A DNA stretch of 64,000 nt, taken from NCBI RefSeq assembly GCF_021389955.1, contig NZ_CP089980.1, positions 3,777,001-3,841,000 of the forward strand, read 5' to 3'. The notes under the pieces were generated by a model, which saw nothing but the letters and a program-made list of their open reading frames with translations, made no database searches and had not been told where the DNA came from. The DNA is from Fulvivirga maritima (GTDB taxonomy: Bacteria > Bacteroidota > Bacteroidia > Cytophagales > Cyclobacteriaceae). Position numbers and translations under genes: made by a program. Positions 36,531 to 46,800 of the stretch are shown here, in pieces; within the stretch, counting starts at the first letter, position 1, and the number at the start of each line of letters is the position of its first letter.

Positions 36531-37751
36531 TTGCTTTACGGTATACTAATTATATTCATTTCATATTTTTTATCTCAACTGATAATCAATAAGGTGTATC
36601 CTCCCGTTAGAGGAAATGAAAGAGATCGATTGATTTTAAATCGTTTATTCTTCTATCACCTTTTTTTGTCTTTTGTTTACTATTTATATGCAGTTCTCAA
36701 TCCCTCAGATTCCAACTATTATTATCAGAAGGTAATAACTTATTTTAGAGGCCCAAATTGGTCAGATTTCTATGGTACAAGTACTACTTTTATAGAATGG
36801 ACAGGTTATCCATTCATAAACTATTTGGGCTTTAGCTATGAAGCTATTATGGCTTTATTTGCTTTCTTTGGCTGGATAGGCTTTATTTATTTTTATAAAT
36901 TTTTCAGAGAGCAGATTTCATTTCGAAATGAAATTTTCGGGTATGATTTGCTTGTATTAGTGTTTTTGTTGCCTAATCTTCATTTTTGGTCAGGATCATT
37001 TGGGAAAGGTTCATTTATTTTTTTAGGTATAGGACTTATGTTTTATGGCTTAGGAAATATAAAAAGTAGAATGCTATATATTGTATTAGGAGGAGCACTT
37101 ACTTACCATATTAGACCCCATATTATGTTGGTGGTTCTTATCTCAGCCATTATAGGCTTTACTTTTAGTAATAAAGGGGTTGGTTTAGGTTTGAAAATAT
37201 TAATGATTGCCATAGCAGTGGCAGCTTTTGCTTTTATTTATCAGGATGTTCTAAGTATGGTAGGGATAGAGCAAGGAGAAGAGTTAACGCAAGGTCTTGA
37301 TCTGACACATAGAGCTACTGAGCTTCAAAAAGCTACTTCAGGAGTTGATATAACCAATTACAGTCTACCGCTACAGGTGTTTACTTTTCTTTTCAGACCA
37401 TTGTTTTTTGATGCTCCTGGTATGTTGGGGTTAATTGTTTCGTTTGAGAATGTCTTTTTGCTATATATTGCTGTAATATTTCTTACTCAAGGAGGCTTGA
37501 CCTTTTTAATAAAAGGAGATTTTCTTGTGAAAACAGCTTTTCTCAGTTTTATAACTGTATCCATAGCGCTGGCCCAAATCTCAGGTAATCTGGGCATAGC
37601 AATCAGGCAGAAAAGCCAGGTAATGATGCTTTTTCTTTTTGTGATCATTAAGCTGATGGATGAAAAGAAAATGAAGGATTATAAAAGAAGATATGCTAAT
37701 TGGAAAAGAAAACAACTGATAACTCAACAACAGGAGGCGCTGCAACAATGA
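36531..37751 (+). CDS. multi-pass membrane protein, probable polysaccharide polymerase (Wzy/EpsG-like)
   Basis: The 406-residue protein has roughly ten hydrophobic helices and a central segment LPNLHFWSGSFGKGSFIFLG followed by TYHIRPHIMLVV, similar in layout to EpsG/Wzy-type polymerases. No other polymerase candidate is present in the locus, which supports the call. The likely start is TTG 36531, preceded by the purine-rich AGGTAGAAGA. Its stop overlaps the next ATG (ATGA). The assignment rests on topology and context. Confidence 0.6.
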   Translation: MLYGILIIFISYFLSQLIINKVYPPVRGNERDRLILNRLFFYHLFLSFVYYLYAVLNPSDSNYYYQKVITYFRGPNWSDFYGTSTTFIEWTGYPFINYLGFSYEAIMALFAFFGWIGFIYFYKFFREQISFRNEIFGYDLLVLVFLLPNLHFWSGSFGKGSFIFLGIGLMFYGLGNIKSRMLYIVLGGALTYHIRPHIMLVVLISAIIGFTFSNKGVGLGLKILMIAIAVAAFAFIYQDVLSMVGIEQGEELTQGLDLTHRATELQKATSGVDITNYSLPLQVFTFLFRPLFFDAPGMLGLIVSFENVFLLYIAVIFLTQGGLTFLIKGDFLVKTAFLSFITVSIALAQISGNLGIAIRQKSQVMMLFLFVIIKLMDEKKMKDYKRRYANWKRKQLITQQQEALQQ

Positions 37752-38743
37752 AGGGTGGAACTTTAGTAATTTCTTTGGATTTTGAATTGCACTGGGGAGG
37801 TTCTGAAAAATGGACCTTAAATGATTCTAAAAAACAATATTTTGAGAATACAAGGAAATGCATTCCAACTCTACTCACCCTTTTTGAAAGTTCAGGAATA
37901 AGTGTAACCTGGGCCACAGTAGGTTTTCTCTTTTTTAAGGAGAAAAAGGAATTGTTAGCGAATCTGCCTGAAGTGGAACCAACTTATAATGATAGTTCTA
38001 TCTCAGCGTATAATTACCTGAAAAATAATTGGGTAGGTGATACAGAAGAAGAAGATCCATTTCATTTTGCTCACTCTCTTTTAGACTTGGTTAAAGCCTC
38101 TAGAGGTCAAGAGATAAGTACCCATTCATTTTCTCATTATTATTGTAATGAAGATGGACAAACAGCCGAGCAGTTTTATTCAGATCTAAAAGCAGCAGAT
38201 GGGGCGGCTCAAAAATTTGATGTTATACCTAAGTCTTTAGTGTTTCCTCGAAACCAATATAATGCAGAGTATCTAAAAGCTTGCAAAAGAGCTGGAATTG
38301 AGATAGTTAGAGTAAACCCTTTGGATTGGTGGTGGCAAATTGATAGTACTCAATCGGAATCCAAGTGGAAAAGGTTAAATAGAGGAGCAGATGCTTATTT
38401 TTCAATAGGAGGTAAAACTTCATTTTCACTGAGTCAAATTAAAAAAGAGGAGGGGGTATGGTTATTACCCGCAAGTCGTTTATTGAGACCTTATAACCCT
38501 AAGGAGCTCTTTTTGAATGATTTAAAAATAAAGAAAATCAAAAAGGAGATGACCTTGGCAGCTAAAAATAATGAGGTCTATCATTTATGGTGGCACCCCC
38601 ATAATTTTGGAAACTATACTCAAGAAAATATCAATGGACTAGTTGAAATTGTTAATCACTATCAGTTTTTGCATAAGGAGTATGGTATGAATAGCAAAAG
38701 TATGGGAGAAATGGCTACAATTTTGAATAATCAACATGGCTAA
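37748..38743 (+). CDS. polysaccharide deacetylase family protein
   Basis: The frame is open from 37700, but ATG 37748 overlaps the previous stop by four bases and has AGGAGG about ten bases upstream, so this start is well supported (331 residues). The NodB-type motifs are LVISLDFELHWGG (metal Asp), STHSFSHYYC (metal His pair) and FPRNQYN. These enzymes remove N-acetyl groups from sugars. Here it may act on a precursor or on the finished glycan. No signal peptide is seen, so action in the cytoplasm is likely. Confidence 0.83.
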   Translation: MKGGTLVISLDFELHWGGSEKWTLNDSKKQYFENTRKCIPTLLTLFESSGISVTWATVGFLFFKEKKELLANLPEVEPTYNDSSISAYNYLKNNWVGDTEEEDPFHFAHSLLDLVKASRGQEISTHSFSHYYCNEDGQTAEQFYSDLKAADGAAQKFDVIPKSLVFPRNQYNAEYLKACKRAGIEIVRVNPLDWWWQIDSTQSESKWKRLNRGADAYFSIGGKTSFSLSQIKKEEGVWLLPASRLLRPYNPKELFLNDLKIKKIKKEMTLAAKNNEVYHLWWHPHNFGNYTQENINGLVEIVNHYQFLHKEYGMNSKSMGEMATILNNQHG

Positions 38744-39884
38744 CAAGTTACTTAGAATTACTACCGTTCCTATTTCTCTTAACATTCTTCTTAAAGGTCA
38801 ACTCAAGTTTATGAGAGAAAATGGCTTTGAAGTAATAACTACTAGTGCGGATGGAGTGGAGGTAGCAGAAGTGAAGGAAAGGGAGGGTGTAAGTCATATC
38901 ATAATTCCGTTTACACGTGCAATTACGCCATTTCAAGACTTGAAATGTCTTCGTATGCTGGTTAAGGTTATTAAAGAAGAGGCTCCGGATATTGTACATA
39001 GTCATACTCCTAAGGCAGGGTTGTTAGGCATGATGGCAGCAAAAATCGCAGGAATCAAGCACCGATTACATACTGTTGCAGGTTTGCCGTTAATGGAAGC
39101 AACTGGGGGTAAAAGAAGTATTTTGAAATTCACTGAAGCAATTACTTATGCATGTGCTTCGAAGGTTTATCCTAATTCATATAAGCTTCAGGAATATATT
39201 TTGAATAACTTGTCTATAAATAAGGATAAGTTGAAAGTAATAGGGAAGGGAAGTACCAATGGAATTGATTTAAACGTCTTTAATAAGTCTTTAGAAATTA
39301 TCGATAAAGGAGAACGGTGGAAGAGTGAACTAAATATTCCAAATGAAGCCTTTGTTTATTTATTTATAGGAAGAATTGTTGGAGATAAAGGGATAAATGA
39401 ATTGGTTAAGGCATTTATACAATTAAATGATGAATCATCTTATCTTGTGTTGGTGGGGCCTTTAGAAGAGCTGGATCCGCTATCGAAAGAAACCATGGAT
39501 GCTATTGCCAACAATAAAAATATTATTGCTCCCGGTTTTCAATCAGACGTAAGACCATTTTTAGCATTTACAGATGTTTTTGTTTTTCCTAGTTATAGGG
39601 AAGGATTCCCTAATGTGGTTTTGCAAGCCTCTGCTATGGGAGTGCCAACAATCGCTTCTGATATTAATGGGTGTAATGAGATAATAAATCATGAAGAATC
39701 AGGATTACTCATACCTACAAAGCAAGTGCCGCCATTATACAAGGCAATGCAATTACTTAGAGATGATGAAAGGAAAAGAACTGAAATGGCGGGAGTTGCC
39801 TTAAAAAATGTTCATGAAAATTATGATCAGCAATTTGTTTGGAGCTGTTTAATTAAAGAGTATAAAGAACTACTTCATGTATAA
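38736..39884 (+). CDS. GT4-family glycosyltransferase
   Basis: The 382-residue enzyme has IVHSHTPKAGLLGMMAAKIAG and HTVAGLPLMEATGGK in the acceptor half, as in capsule enzymes acting early on a lipid-linked bacillosamine-type sugar (PglA/WbpT-like). The donor half has LFIGRIVGDKGINELVKAF and FPSYREGFPNVVLQASAMGVP. It overlaps both neighbours by eight bases and precedes the initiating transferase. It may therefore add the second sugar; that is inference. Confidence 0.87.
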   Translation: MANKLLRITTVPISLNILLKGQLKFMRENGFEVITTSADGVEVAEVKEREGVSHIIIPFTRAITPFQDLKCLRMLVKVIKEEAPDIVHSHTPKAGLLGMMAAKIAGIKHRLHTVAGLPLMEATGGKRSILKFTEAITYACASKVYPNSYKLQEYILNNLSINKDKLKVIGKGSTNGIDLNVFNKSLEIIDKGERWKSELNIPNEAFVYLFIGRIVGDKGINELVKAFIQLNDESSYLVLVGPLEELDPLSKETMDAIANNKNIIAPGFQSDVRPFLAFTDVFVFPSYREGFPNVVLQASAMGVPTIASDINGCNEIINHEESGLLIPTKQVPPLYKAMQLLRDDERKRTEMAGVALKNVHENYDQQFVWSCLIKEYKELLHV

Positions 39885-40482
39885 GCAATTCCTAAAACCA
39901 TTAGCTGATCGGCTCGTAGCTTTAATAGCATTTATTTGTTTGTTTCCTGTCTTCGCGATAGTGACGCTGCTTTTAATTGTGGCAAATAAAGGAGACGCTT
40001 TTTTTACGCAAGCAAGACCAGGTTATAAAAATCGGATTTTTAAAGTCATTAAGTTCAAAACTATGACTGATGAGCGAGATACAGATGGTAACTTGCTGCC
40101 AGATAAAGATCGTCTTACGGCTGTGGGCAGTTTTGTAAGGAAAACCTCATTAGATGAAATTCCTCAGCTTATCAATGTAATTAAAGGCGATATGTCATTT
40201 GTCGGTCCTCGTCCATTATTGGTGGAGTATCTTGAGTTATATGATGAGGCTCAAATCAGACGACATGATGTAAAACCGGGTATTACTGGTTGGGCACAGG
40301 TCAACGGGCGCAATGCCATAAGTTGGCAACAGAAATTTGCTTATGATGTATGGTATGTAGAGCATCAATCGTTTTGGTTAGATATAAAAGTCTTATTTTT
40401 GACTGTCTTCAAGGTCTTTAAAGCAGAGGGTATTTCTGCTGAAGGGCAAGTGACAATCGAAAAATTTAAAGGTAATAATTGA
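39877..40482 (+). CDS. pglC: initiating sugar phosphotransferase (PglC-like)
   Basis: The 201-residue monotopic phosphoglycosyl transferase moves a sugar phosphate from UDP-diacetamido-sugar to undecaprenyl phosphate. It has an N-terminal re-entrant helix (about 8-33), FKVIKFKTMTDERD, the catalytic Asp-Glu pair in TSLDEIPQLINVIKGDMSFV, and GPRPLL, GITGWAQVNGRN and YDVWYVEH. Small size matches PglC rather than the long WbaP form. PglD, PglE and PglF homologs in the same cluster support bacillosamine as the first sugar. Confidence 0.9.
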   Translation: MYKQFLKPLADRLVALIAFICLFPVFAIVTLLLIVANKGDAFFTQARPGYKNRIFKVIKFKTMTDERDTDGNLLPDKDRLTAVGSFVRKTSLDEIPQLINVIKGDMSFVGPRPLLVEYLELYDEAQIRRHDVKPGITGWAQVNGRNAISWQQKFAYDVWYVEHQSFWLDIKVLFLTVFKVFKAEGISAEGQVTIEKFKGNN

Positions 40483-41087
40483 TGTTTTTATTTGGTGCCA
40501 GTGGCCATGCTAAGGTAATTACTGAAATGATTCAGCTTAATGGGGGTAATGTGTCTGGTTTTTATGATGATGACCCGCAAAAAACTTCCCTTATGGATAT
40601 TCCTGTTTTAGGGAATACTGAGGCGTATAAATCTGGCAATGAAAAGTCTTTGATAAGTATTGGTAATAACCGAATAAGGAAGAAGGTTACTGAACAAATA
40701 GAAGCTACATATGGACAAGTAATTCACCCCAAAGCTGTTGTTTCTGAAACCGTTGAAATAGGAGAAGGAACCGTGGTTATGGCCGGGGCAGTAATTAATC
40801 CATATACCAAAATTGGGAAACATGTTATTATTAATACTGCAGCATCTGTAGATCATGATTGCCATGTGAGTGATTTCGTTCACATAGCTCCTAAATCCAC
40901 TTTATGTGGAGGTATATCTATTGGCGAAGGTACCTTGGTAGGTAGTGGTTCCGTAATTATACCAAATACCAAGGTAGGAAAATGGGTGACCATTGGAGCT
41001 GGAAGTGTTGTTATTGAAGATGTGCCAGACTACGCTGTAGTGGTGGGAAACCCCGCTAGAATTATAAAGTATAACTCTGAGCGATGA
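40479..41087 (+). CDS. pglD: PglD/NeuD-family sugar O/N-acetyltransferase
   Basis: The 202-residue protein has an N-terminal Rossmann-like part (FLFGASGHAKVI) and a left-handed beta-helix with the catalytic histidine in AASVDHDCHVSDFVHIAPK and a final GAGSVVIEDVPDYAVVVGNPAR. PglD acetylates the 4-amino group of the UDP-sugar made by PglF and PglE. It overlaps pglC and the next gene by four bases each. Confidence 0.88.
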   Translation: MMFLFGASGHAKVITEMIQLNGGNVSGFYDDDPQKTSLMDIPVLGNTEAYKSGNEKSLISIGNNRIRKKVTEQIEATYGQVIHPKAVVSETVEIGEGTVVMAGAVINPYTKIGKHVIINTAASVDHDCHVSDFVHIAPKSTLCGGISIGEGTLVGSGSVIIPNTKVGKWVTIGAGSVVIEDVPDYAVVVGNPARIIKYNSER

Positions 41088-41698
41088 AAAAAATAGCTAT
41101 ATATGGAGCTGGTGGGTTAGGAAGAGAAGTGCTTACCATCATAAATGCCATTAATTCTGAAAAAGCAACTTGGGATTTTATTGGTTTTTTTGATGATAGC
41201 GCACCCAATGTTTTAGGAGGAATTAATGAACTTAATAGTTGGAGGGAGCCTCTTTCTCTTATTATTGCTATAGGTAATCCTTCTGTTAAGAAAGGTTTGG
41301 AAACTCATATTGAGAATGATTTCATTGATTATGCCACCCTCATACACCCCAGAGCTATTTTAGCGGATGATAACATTGAAGTGGGCAAAGGTTCTGTAGT
41401 TGGTGCTGGGGCTATACTTACTACCAATATTGAAATAGGAGATCATGTTTTGTTGAATTTAAATGTAACTATTGGGCATGATTGCCAAATAGGTTCTTTC
41501 TGTTCTATCATGCCAGGAGCTAATATCTCCGGTCAGGTTACATTAGATGAGGCTGTTTTGGTAGGATCCGGAGCTAATATACTCAATGGTATAATGGTTG
41601 GGCGAAAAGCTAAAGTAGGATCAGGTGCAACAGTAACTAAAAACGTACCTTCGAAAATTACAGTGGTAGGGGTTCCTGCTAAACCCATTCAAAAATGA
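41084..41698 (+). CDS. second PglD/NeuD-family acetyltransferase
   Basis: The 204-residue protein has the same architecture as the gene before it: IAIYGAGGLGREVLTIINA, then NLNVTIGHDCQIGSFCSIMPG with the catalytic histidine, and GVPAKPIQK at the end. It is clearly diverged from its neighbour. It may acylate a different amino sugar or position. It overlaps xrtF by four bases (ATGA). Confidence 0.87.
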   Translation: MKKIAIYGAGGLGREVLTIINAINSEKATWDFIGFFDDSAPNVLGGINELNSWREPLSLIIAIGNPSVKKGLETHIENDFIDYATLIHPRAILADDNIEVGKGSVVGAGAILTTNIEIGDHVLLNLNVTIGHDCQIGSFCSIMPGANISGQVTLDEAVLVGSGANILNGIMVGRKAKVGSGATVTKNVPSKITVVGVPAKPIQK

Positions 41699-42231
41699 AT
41701 ATCTCTGAGTTTAAGCCAGCTATACTATTTATAGTAAAGTTTCTAGTGTTATATCTGGGGCTAAACTTATTATACGGTTTTTATATTGATACCTACTCAC
41801 CCTCACCAGACCCAATTACAGTAATTGTTACCAATCAGGTGTCTGGCGTAATGTCTGTTTTTGACAATGGTGTGGAAGCATCAGATAATCAGGAGAAGCC
41901 TTCTGTGTTTTTGAGTTTAAATGGCTATAACATACTTTCAGTTTATGAAGGGTGCAATGGACTCAATGTAATGATAGTATTTCTTGTATTTCTATTATCA
42001 TATGGTAAACCAATAAGAAAGCTTTTATGGTTTATACCATTAGGTTTGGTTAGTATTCACTTATTTAACCTTATACGTATAATATTACTTTTTTGGGTAG
42101 CACAAGACTTCCCCGAAATGATGTATTTTGCTCATAAATATTTATTTACGGCATTTCTTTACATTATAGTGTTCTTAATGTGGTTCTGGTGGGTTGTGAA
42201 ATTATATAAAATACCAAGTGAAGAATCTTAA
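41695..42231 (+). CDS. xrtF: exosortase F family protein
   Basis: The 178-residue membrane protein has the exosortase catalytic triad: C87 in VYEGCNGLNV, R128 in HLFNLIRIILL and H147 in YFAHKYLF, each at the edge of a hydrophobic helix. Exosortases cleave C-terminal sorting signals of surface proteins and are linked to exopolysaccharide production. The small size and the partner gene downstream fit XrtF of Bacteroidota. It overlaps the acetyltransferase before it by four bases and its partner by 14, so it is part of the glycan operon. Confidence 0.88.
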   Translation: MNISEFKPAILFIVKFLVLYLGLNLLYGFYIDTYSPSPDPITVIVTNQVSGVMSVFDNGVEASDNQEKPSVFLSLNGYNILSVYEGCNGLNVMIVFLVFLLSYGKPIRKLLWFIPLGLVSIHLFNLIRIILLFWVAQDFPEMMYFAHKYLFTAFLYIIVFLMWFWWVVKLYKIPSEES

Positions 42232-42634
42232 CTTCAGACCATCTCAATACATAGTCTTAGTATTGGCTTCTACGGGATTACTTTTAGTTTATCTATTTCA
42301 AAAGAATCTTGATCAAATTATAGGCGCTTACATAGAGGATCATTATTGGTCATTTGTATTGACTAAATCTATTAGGTTTATATTAAATGACTTATTAATG
42401 ATAGCCATAATATACGCTCTTTTTTTAAAGAGGAAATATGTGGTTTTTGCATTTTATGTACAGTTAGTAGGAGTTATTTTTATACTATCGCCATATCTTA
42501 TTATAAAGTCTCAAACTTCTTATAATGGTCCCCTAGTTTCGTACCTTCACAGGCTGGTAGTTAACCCGCTATTAATGCTATTATTAATACCTGCAATTTT
42601 TTATCAGGAGAATATTACAAAACAGAAATCTTAA
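42218..42634 (+). CDS. exosortase F system-associated membrane protein
   Basis: The 138-residue protein with four hydrophobic helices contains SIRFILNDLLMIAIIYALF and YLHRLVVNPLLMLLLIPAIFY. These match the small membrane protein regularly found next to exosortase F. The start is GTG 42218, inside the end of xrtF. Its molecular role is unknown; it is probably a subunit or helper of the exosortase. Confidence 0.8.
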   Translation: MKNLNFRPSQYIVLVLASTGLLLVYLFQKNLDQIIGAYIEDHYWSFVLTKSIRFILNDLLMIAIIYALFLKRKYVVFAFYVQLVGVIFILSPYLIIKSQTSYNGPLVSYLHRLVVNPLLMLLLIPAIFYQENITKQKS

Positions 42635-42655
42635 TCTATTTATACTTCGTAAATC

Positions 42656-43777
42656 ATGGAAAGAGTTTATTTATCATCGCCGCATATGGGTGGAACAGAA
42701 TTAAAATATATTCAAGAAGCGTTTGATGCCAACTGGATATCTCCGGTCGGGCCTAATATTGCGGCCTTTGAAAATGATTTAGCTTCTTACACCGGTAGAG
42801 AGCATGCCGCTGCCCTTAGTTCTGGTACAGCTGCTATACATGTGGCATTAATATTACTTGGAGTTAAAGCTGGTGATGAAGTGATGTGTAGTTCATTTAC
42901 CTTTGCAGGTACTTGTAACCCAATAGTTTATCAAGGGGCACATCCTGTATTTGTAGATTCTGAAGAAGATACATGGAATATGGATCCTGAGTTGCTAAAA
43001 GAAGGTATTGAAGATAGGATAAAGTCAGGAAAAAAGCCGAAGGCAATTATTGTAGTCCATTTATATGGTATGCCAGCTAAAATGGATTTGATTATGAAGG
43101 TGGCGAGGGAGTTTGATATTCCTGTCATAGAGGATGCTGCCGAAGGGCTAGGAGCCTCTTATGATGGGAAAAAGTTGGGCTCCTTTGGAGACTTGAGTAT
43201 TTTGTCTTTTAATGGAAACAAAATCATTACCACTTCAGGGGGAGGAGCACTGCTTTCTAATAATAAGGAATATATTGATAAAGCTAAGTTTTTAGCTACT
43301 CAGGCTCGAGATAATGCTCCTCATTATGAACATAGCTCTATAGGATATAATTACAGACTTAGTAATATCAGTGCAGGTATAGGACGAGGGCAAATGGAGG
43401 TATTAGAGCAGCGTGTTAACAGGAAACGAGAAATATTTGAATATTACAAAAATGAGTTATCTGATATTGATAATATTCAATTTTTAGAAGAGTTTGATAA
43501 ATGCTTTTCAAATAGATGGTTGACCACTATTTTGGTTGATGGCACTAATGGTGCAAAGGTGAAAGATGATGTAAGAATATTGCTTGAAAAAAATAATATT
43601 GAGTCAAGACCACTGTGGAAACCAATGCACATGCAGCCTGTTTTTGAAGGATCACGTGCCTATTTGAACGGCGTTTCGGAGAAATTATTTGAAATTGGTC
43701 TTTGTTTGCCATCAGGAACTAACACTACAGATGCTGATTTATCACGTACTATTGAGTTAATAAAAGAATGTTTTTAG
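42656..43777 (+). CDS. pglE: DegT/DnrJ/EryC1 aminotransferase (PglE-like)
   Basis: The 373-residue PLP enzyme has SSPHMGGTELKYIQEAFDANW at the N-terminus, the SSGTAAIHVAL cofactor loop, VIEDAAEGLGA, and the PLP lysine K189 in SFNGNKIITTSGGG. This pattern is that of aminotransferases making UDP-4-amino-4,6-dideoxy sugars, acting after PglF and before PglD. It lies 21 bases after the exosortase partner. Confidence 0.9.
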   Translation: MERVYLSSPHMGGTELKYIQEAFDANWISPVGPNIAAFENDLASYTGREHAAALSSGTAAIHVALILLGVKAGDEVMCSSFTFAGTCNPIVYQGAHPVFVDSEEDTWNMDPELLKEGIEDRIKSGKKPKAIIVVHLYGMPAKMDLIMKVAREFDIPVIEDAAEGLGASYDGKKLGSFGDLSILSFNGNKIITTSGGGALLSNNKEYIDKAKFLATQARDNAPHYEHSSIGYNYRLSNISAGIGRGQMEVLEQRVNRKREIFEYYKNELSDIDNIQFLEEFDKCFSNRWLTTILVDGTNGAKVKDDVRILLEKNNIESRPLWKPMHMQPVFEGSRAYLNGVSEKLFEIGLCLPSGTNTTDADLSRTIELIKECF

Positions 43778-43823
43778 GTTACTTCAGTTAGCCTATAGGT
43801 ATCTATATCAATGTTATTATAAT

Positions 43824-43831
43824 TATATTTG
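43824..43831 (+). promoter_or_regulatory. candidate -7 promoter element for the large T9SS protein
   Basis: TATATTTG matches TAnnTTTG and lies 38 bases before the ATG at 43870, in the 92-base gap after pglE. A -33 element is not evident. An internal promoter here would let the surface protein and exosortase substrate be expressed apart from the glycan enzymes. Confidence 0.4.
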
Positions 43832-43869
43832 TTGCGAGATATTGGTTGTAAGGTTTTAACAAATTACTC

Positions 43870-46800
43870 ATGAGGTTATTTTTACTATTAGTTTTATATA
43901 TAAGCGTCAATTTTGGGCTAAGTGCTCAGACTATTCAATCTGCACAAAGTGGGAATTGGAATGACCCAAGTACTTGGGTTGGAGGAGTTGTGCCTACTGC
44001 AGCAAATTCATCTGGTATAATTATTAATAATGGCCATTCTGTAGCTGCCAATTCTAACGTGTCAGCAGATCAGATGATTATTAATGATGGAGGTGAATTA
44101 ATAATAAATTCTGGCATTACTTTTACTGTTGGAGCGGGTACGGGTGATGATCTGACGGTTAATAGTGGTGGAATTCTTGAAATCAGTTCAGGTGCAATTT
44201 TAAATATTCAACGTATTGTTAGTCCACCTCCTCCAAGAGTTGCTTTTATACGAGTATATGGGATAGTAAATAATTCAGGTACGATTAATAATGCTTCATC
44301 AACTAGTATGATCTTTGAAGCAGGTTCGATATATAATCATGAATTTACAACAACTAGTGGTGTTATCCCTTCAGCTAGCTGGAATGTTCAATCGACTTGT
44401 GTCATTTCAGGGTATACTACTAATACAGCAGCTCCTACGGGCTTAAGTCAGGCTTTTGGTAACTTTACGTGGGATACGCCAAATTTAACTGAATACATTG
44501 ACCTTCAAGGAGCTTTGACGGATGTAAATGGAGACTTATTATTTCAAAATCTTACGGGAAATTATGTTTACCTGACCTCGCTCAACGATTATACATTAAA
44601 TGTTGGAGGTGATTTTATTATTGATAATTCTAATTTTGGTATTAACTCTTCAGCCATTGTATCTTTAAATGTAACAGGCGACGTAAGCTTTATAAATAAT
44701 GTTGACTTAACTTTTGTTTATGATGGAACATCAAGTTTAAATATTGGAGGAAATTTAACTGTTTCTGGTGGATCTGTCAATTTGACCTATGAAGGACCTG
44801 GATCTATAAGCATTGATTTAGACGGAGATTTTTCACTAATATCATCTCCATTTATTAGTAATGGAGGATCGGGACTATATGAGTTTGCTTTCAGTGGTGT
44901 AGAGCAAATTTTTACAGGTGAACAAGGTTTTCCAGGTTTCAATTATACCATTTCTAGTAGCAGTTTAGAAATCCCTGTTAATAGTTATCTTAGAGGTAAT
45001 GATTTTTTATTGGAAACAGGAAGTGAGCTGAGGGTTGGTTCTACCGCTGCTAACGGAGCTATTCAAACAGGAACATCAGCAGGAAATATAAGGGTTAGCG
45101 GAGTAAGAGCATTTCAATCTGGCTCTACCATTGCTTATAATGGAACGTCTGCTCAATTTATAGGAGCTGGTCATCCTACTTCTTCAGGGGTTAACCTTAC
45201 AATAAACAATAGTAGTGGGGTTACTATGGTTTCAAACCTTACTGTAGGTAATGCTTTAAATCTTCAATCAGGTAATTTATCTGTGGGGAATAATACATTG
45301 ACATTAGATGATGGTATATCAGGAGCAGGGCGTATAGCCGTTTCGTTAAACTCCAACATAGTGTTGAATGGTAATAATGCAGATGATACCTTCCCTTTTG
45401 AAGGTGCCGCCAATTTCAACAATTTCACGCTAAATAGATCTGGAGGATCTGTTACATTTGATAGAGAAGTAACGATTAATGGTGCATTAACTTTATCAAA
45501 TGGTGATCTGATATTTGATAATCAGATTTTACATTTAAATGGAACGTTAAGCAATGTAAGTGGTTTGCTTTATTCAAACAGTGCTAGCGAATTAGATATA
45601 ACTGGTTCGGATGCGTTTGGATCACTTGCTTTCAATACTAGTGGTAATAATTTACGTAAGTTAACGATTAATAGGGTAGAGGGAGAGGTGGATCTGGTAG
45701 GCACTCTTAATGTTGTTGATTCTTTACTTTTAAATCAGGGTACTTTTAATAATACAAATGGGACACTTGCTTTTAGTAATGGTACTGATTTAATTAAGAA
45801 TGCAACAGGTGCGTTAATTGGAAATTCTCCTGAGGTTGTTTCACCAAGTACCTACAATGTTGTTTACGAAGGAGCTTCGCAAACTACAGGTGCAGAATTG
45901 CCAAGCTCTCTTAATGTAGATGATTTAGGTGATTTAACGATCTTAGCCGCTGAGACTGTTACCCTTTCTCAAAGCCTTCAGGTTAACGGAACTACCACAC
46001 TTGGCTCAGGAGTTTTCAATATCGGAGCCAATACTTTAAATATTCAGGGAAATTGGGTGCGAAATAATGGTTCATTAGCTAATTATTCTGGTACAGTTTT
46101 GTTTGGTGGTAATACTACCATTACGGCTAATTCAACTCCTACTTTTAGAAATATTACTGTTTCTGAAAATGGAATATTATCTATGCCTAATACTAATGTC
46201 AATTTTGCGGCTAATATATTGGTAGAGCCAGGGGGTACACTTAATGCTAACTCTGGCACAATAGTTATGACCGGAACAAATGGTCAAACGGCTTCATTTG
46301 CTAATTCCACTTTGAATAACTTAACTATTGATAAAAGTTCTGGCACGGTGAGTTTAACTAGTGCACTAAATGTAAGAGGAAGAGTAAATTTCACCAATAC
46401 CAGTGTAGCTACACTGGCATCTGGTGGTAACTTAACTTTATTGTCTACAGCCGACAATGGATCAGGAGATGCGTGGGTAAGTGAGATACCTTCAGGTTCA
46501 TTAGTTTCTGGGAATGTTACCGTTCAAAGGTTTATTAGCTCAAATGCAAGTGGAGATATATATAGGTATATTGGATCTTCTGTAGCTGGAGCTACAGTTG
46601 CTGATTTAAGTGCTGATATTAGAGTAGTTAATGGTTCATTGTTCTACTATGATGAGACGGTGAGTGGTGAATCTGCTAACGGGTGGGTAAGAAAAACTTC
46701 TGGGACATTAGATGTAGGAAGAGGATATTCGGCTTATATTTTTAGTAGTAATACATCAAAAACAATAAGCTTAACCGGTGTTTTGAATCAAGGAGCTATA

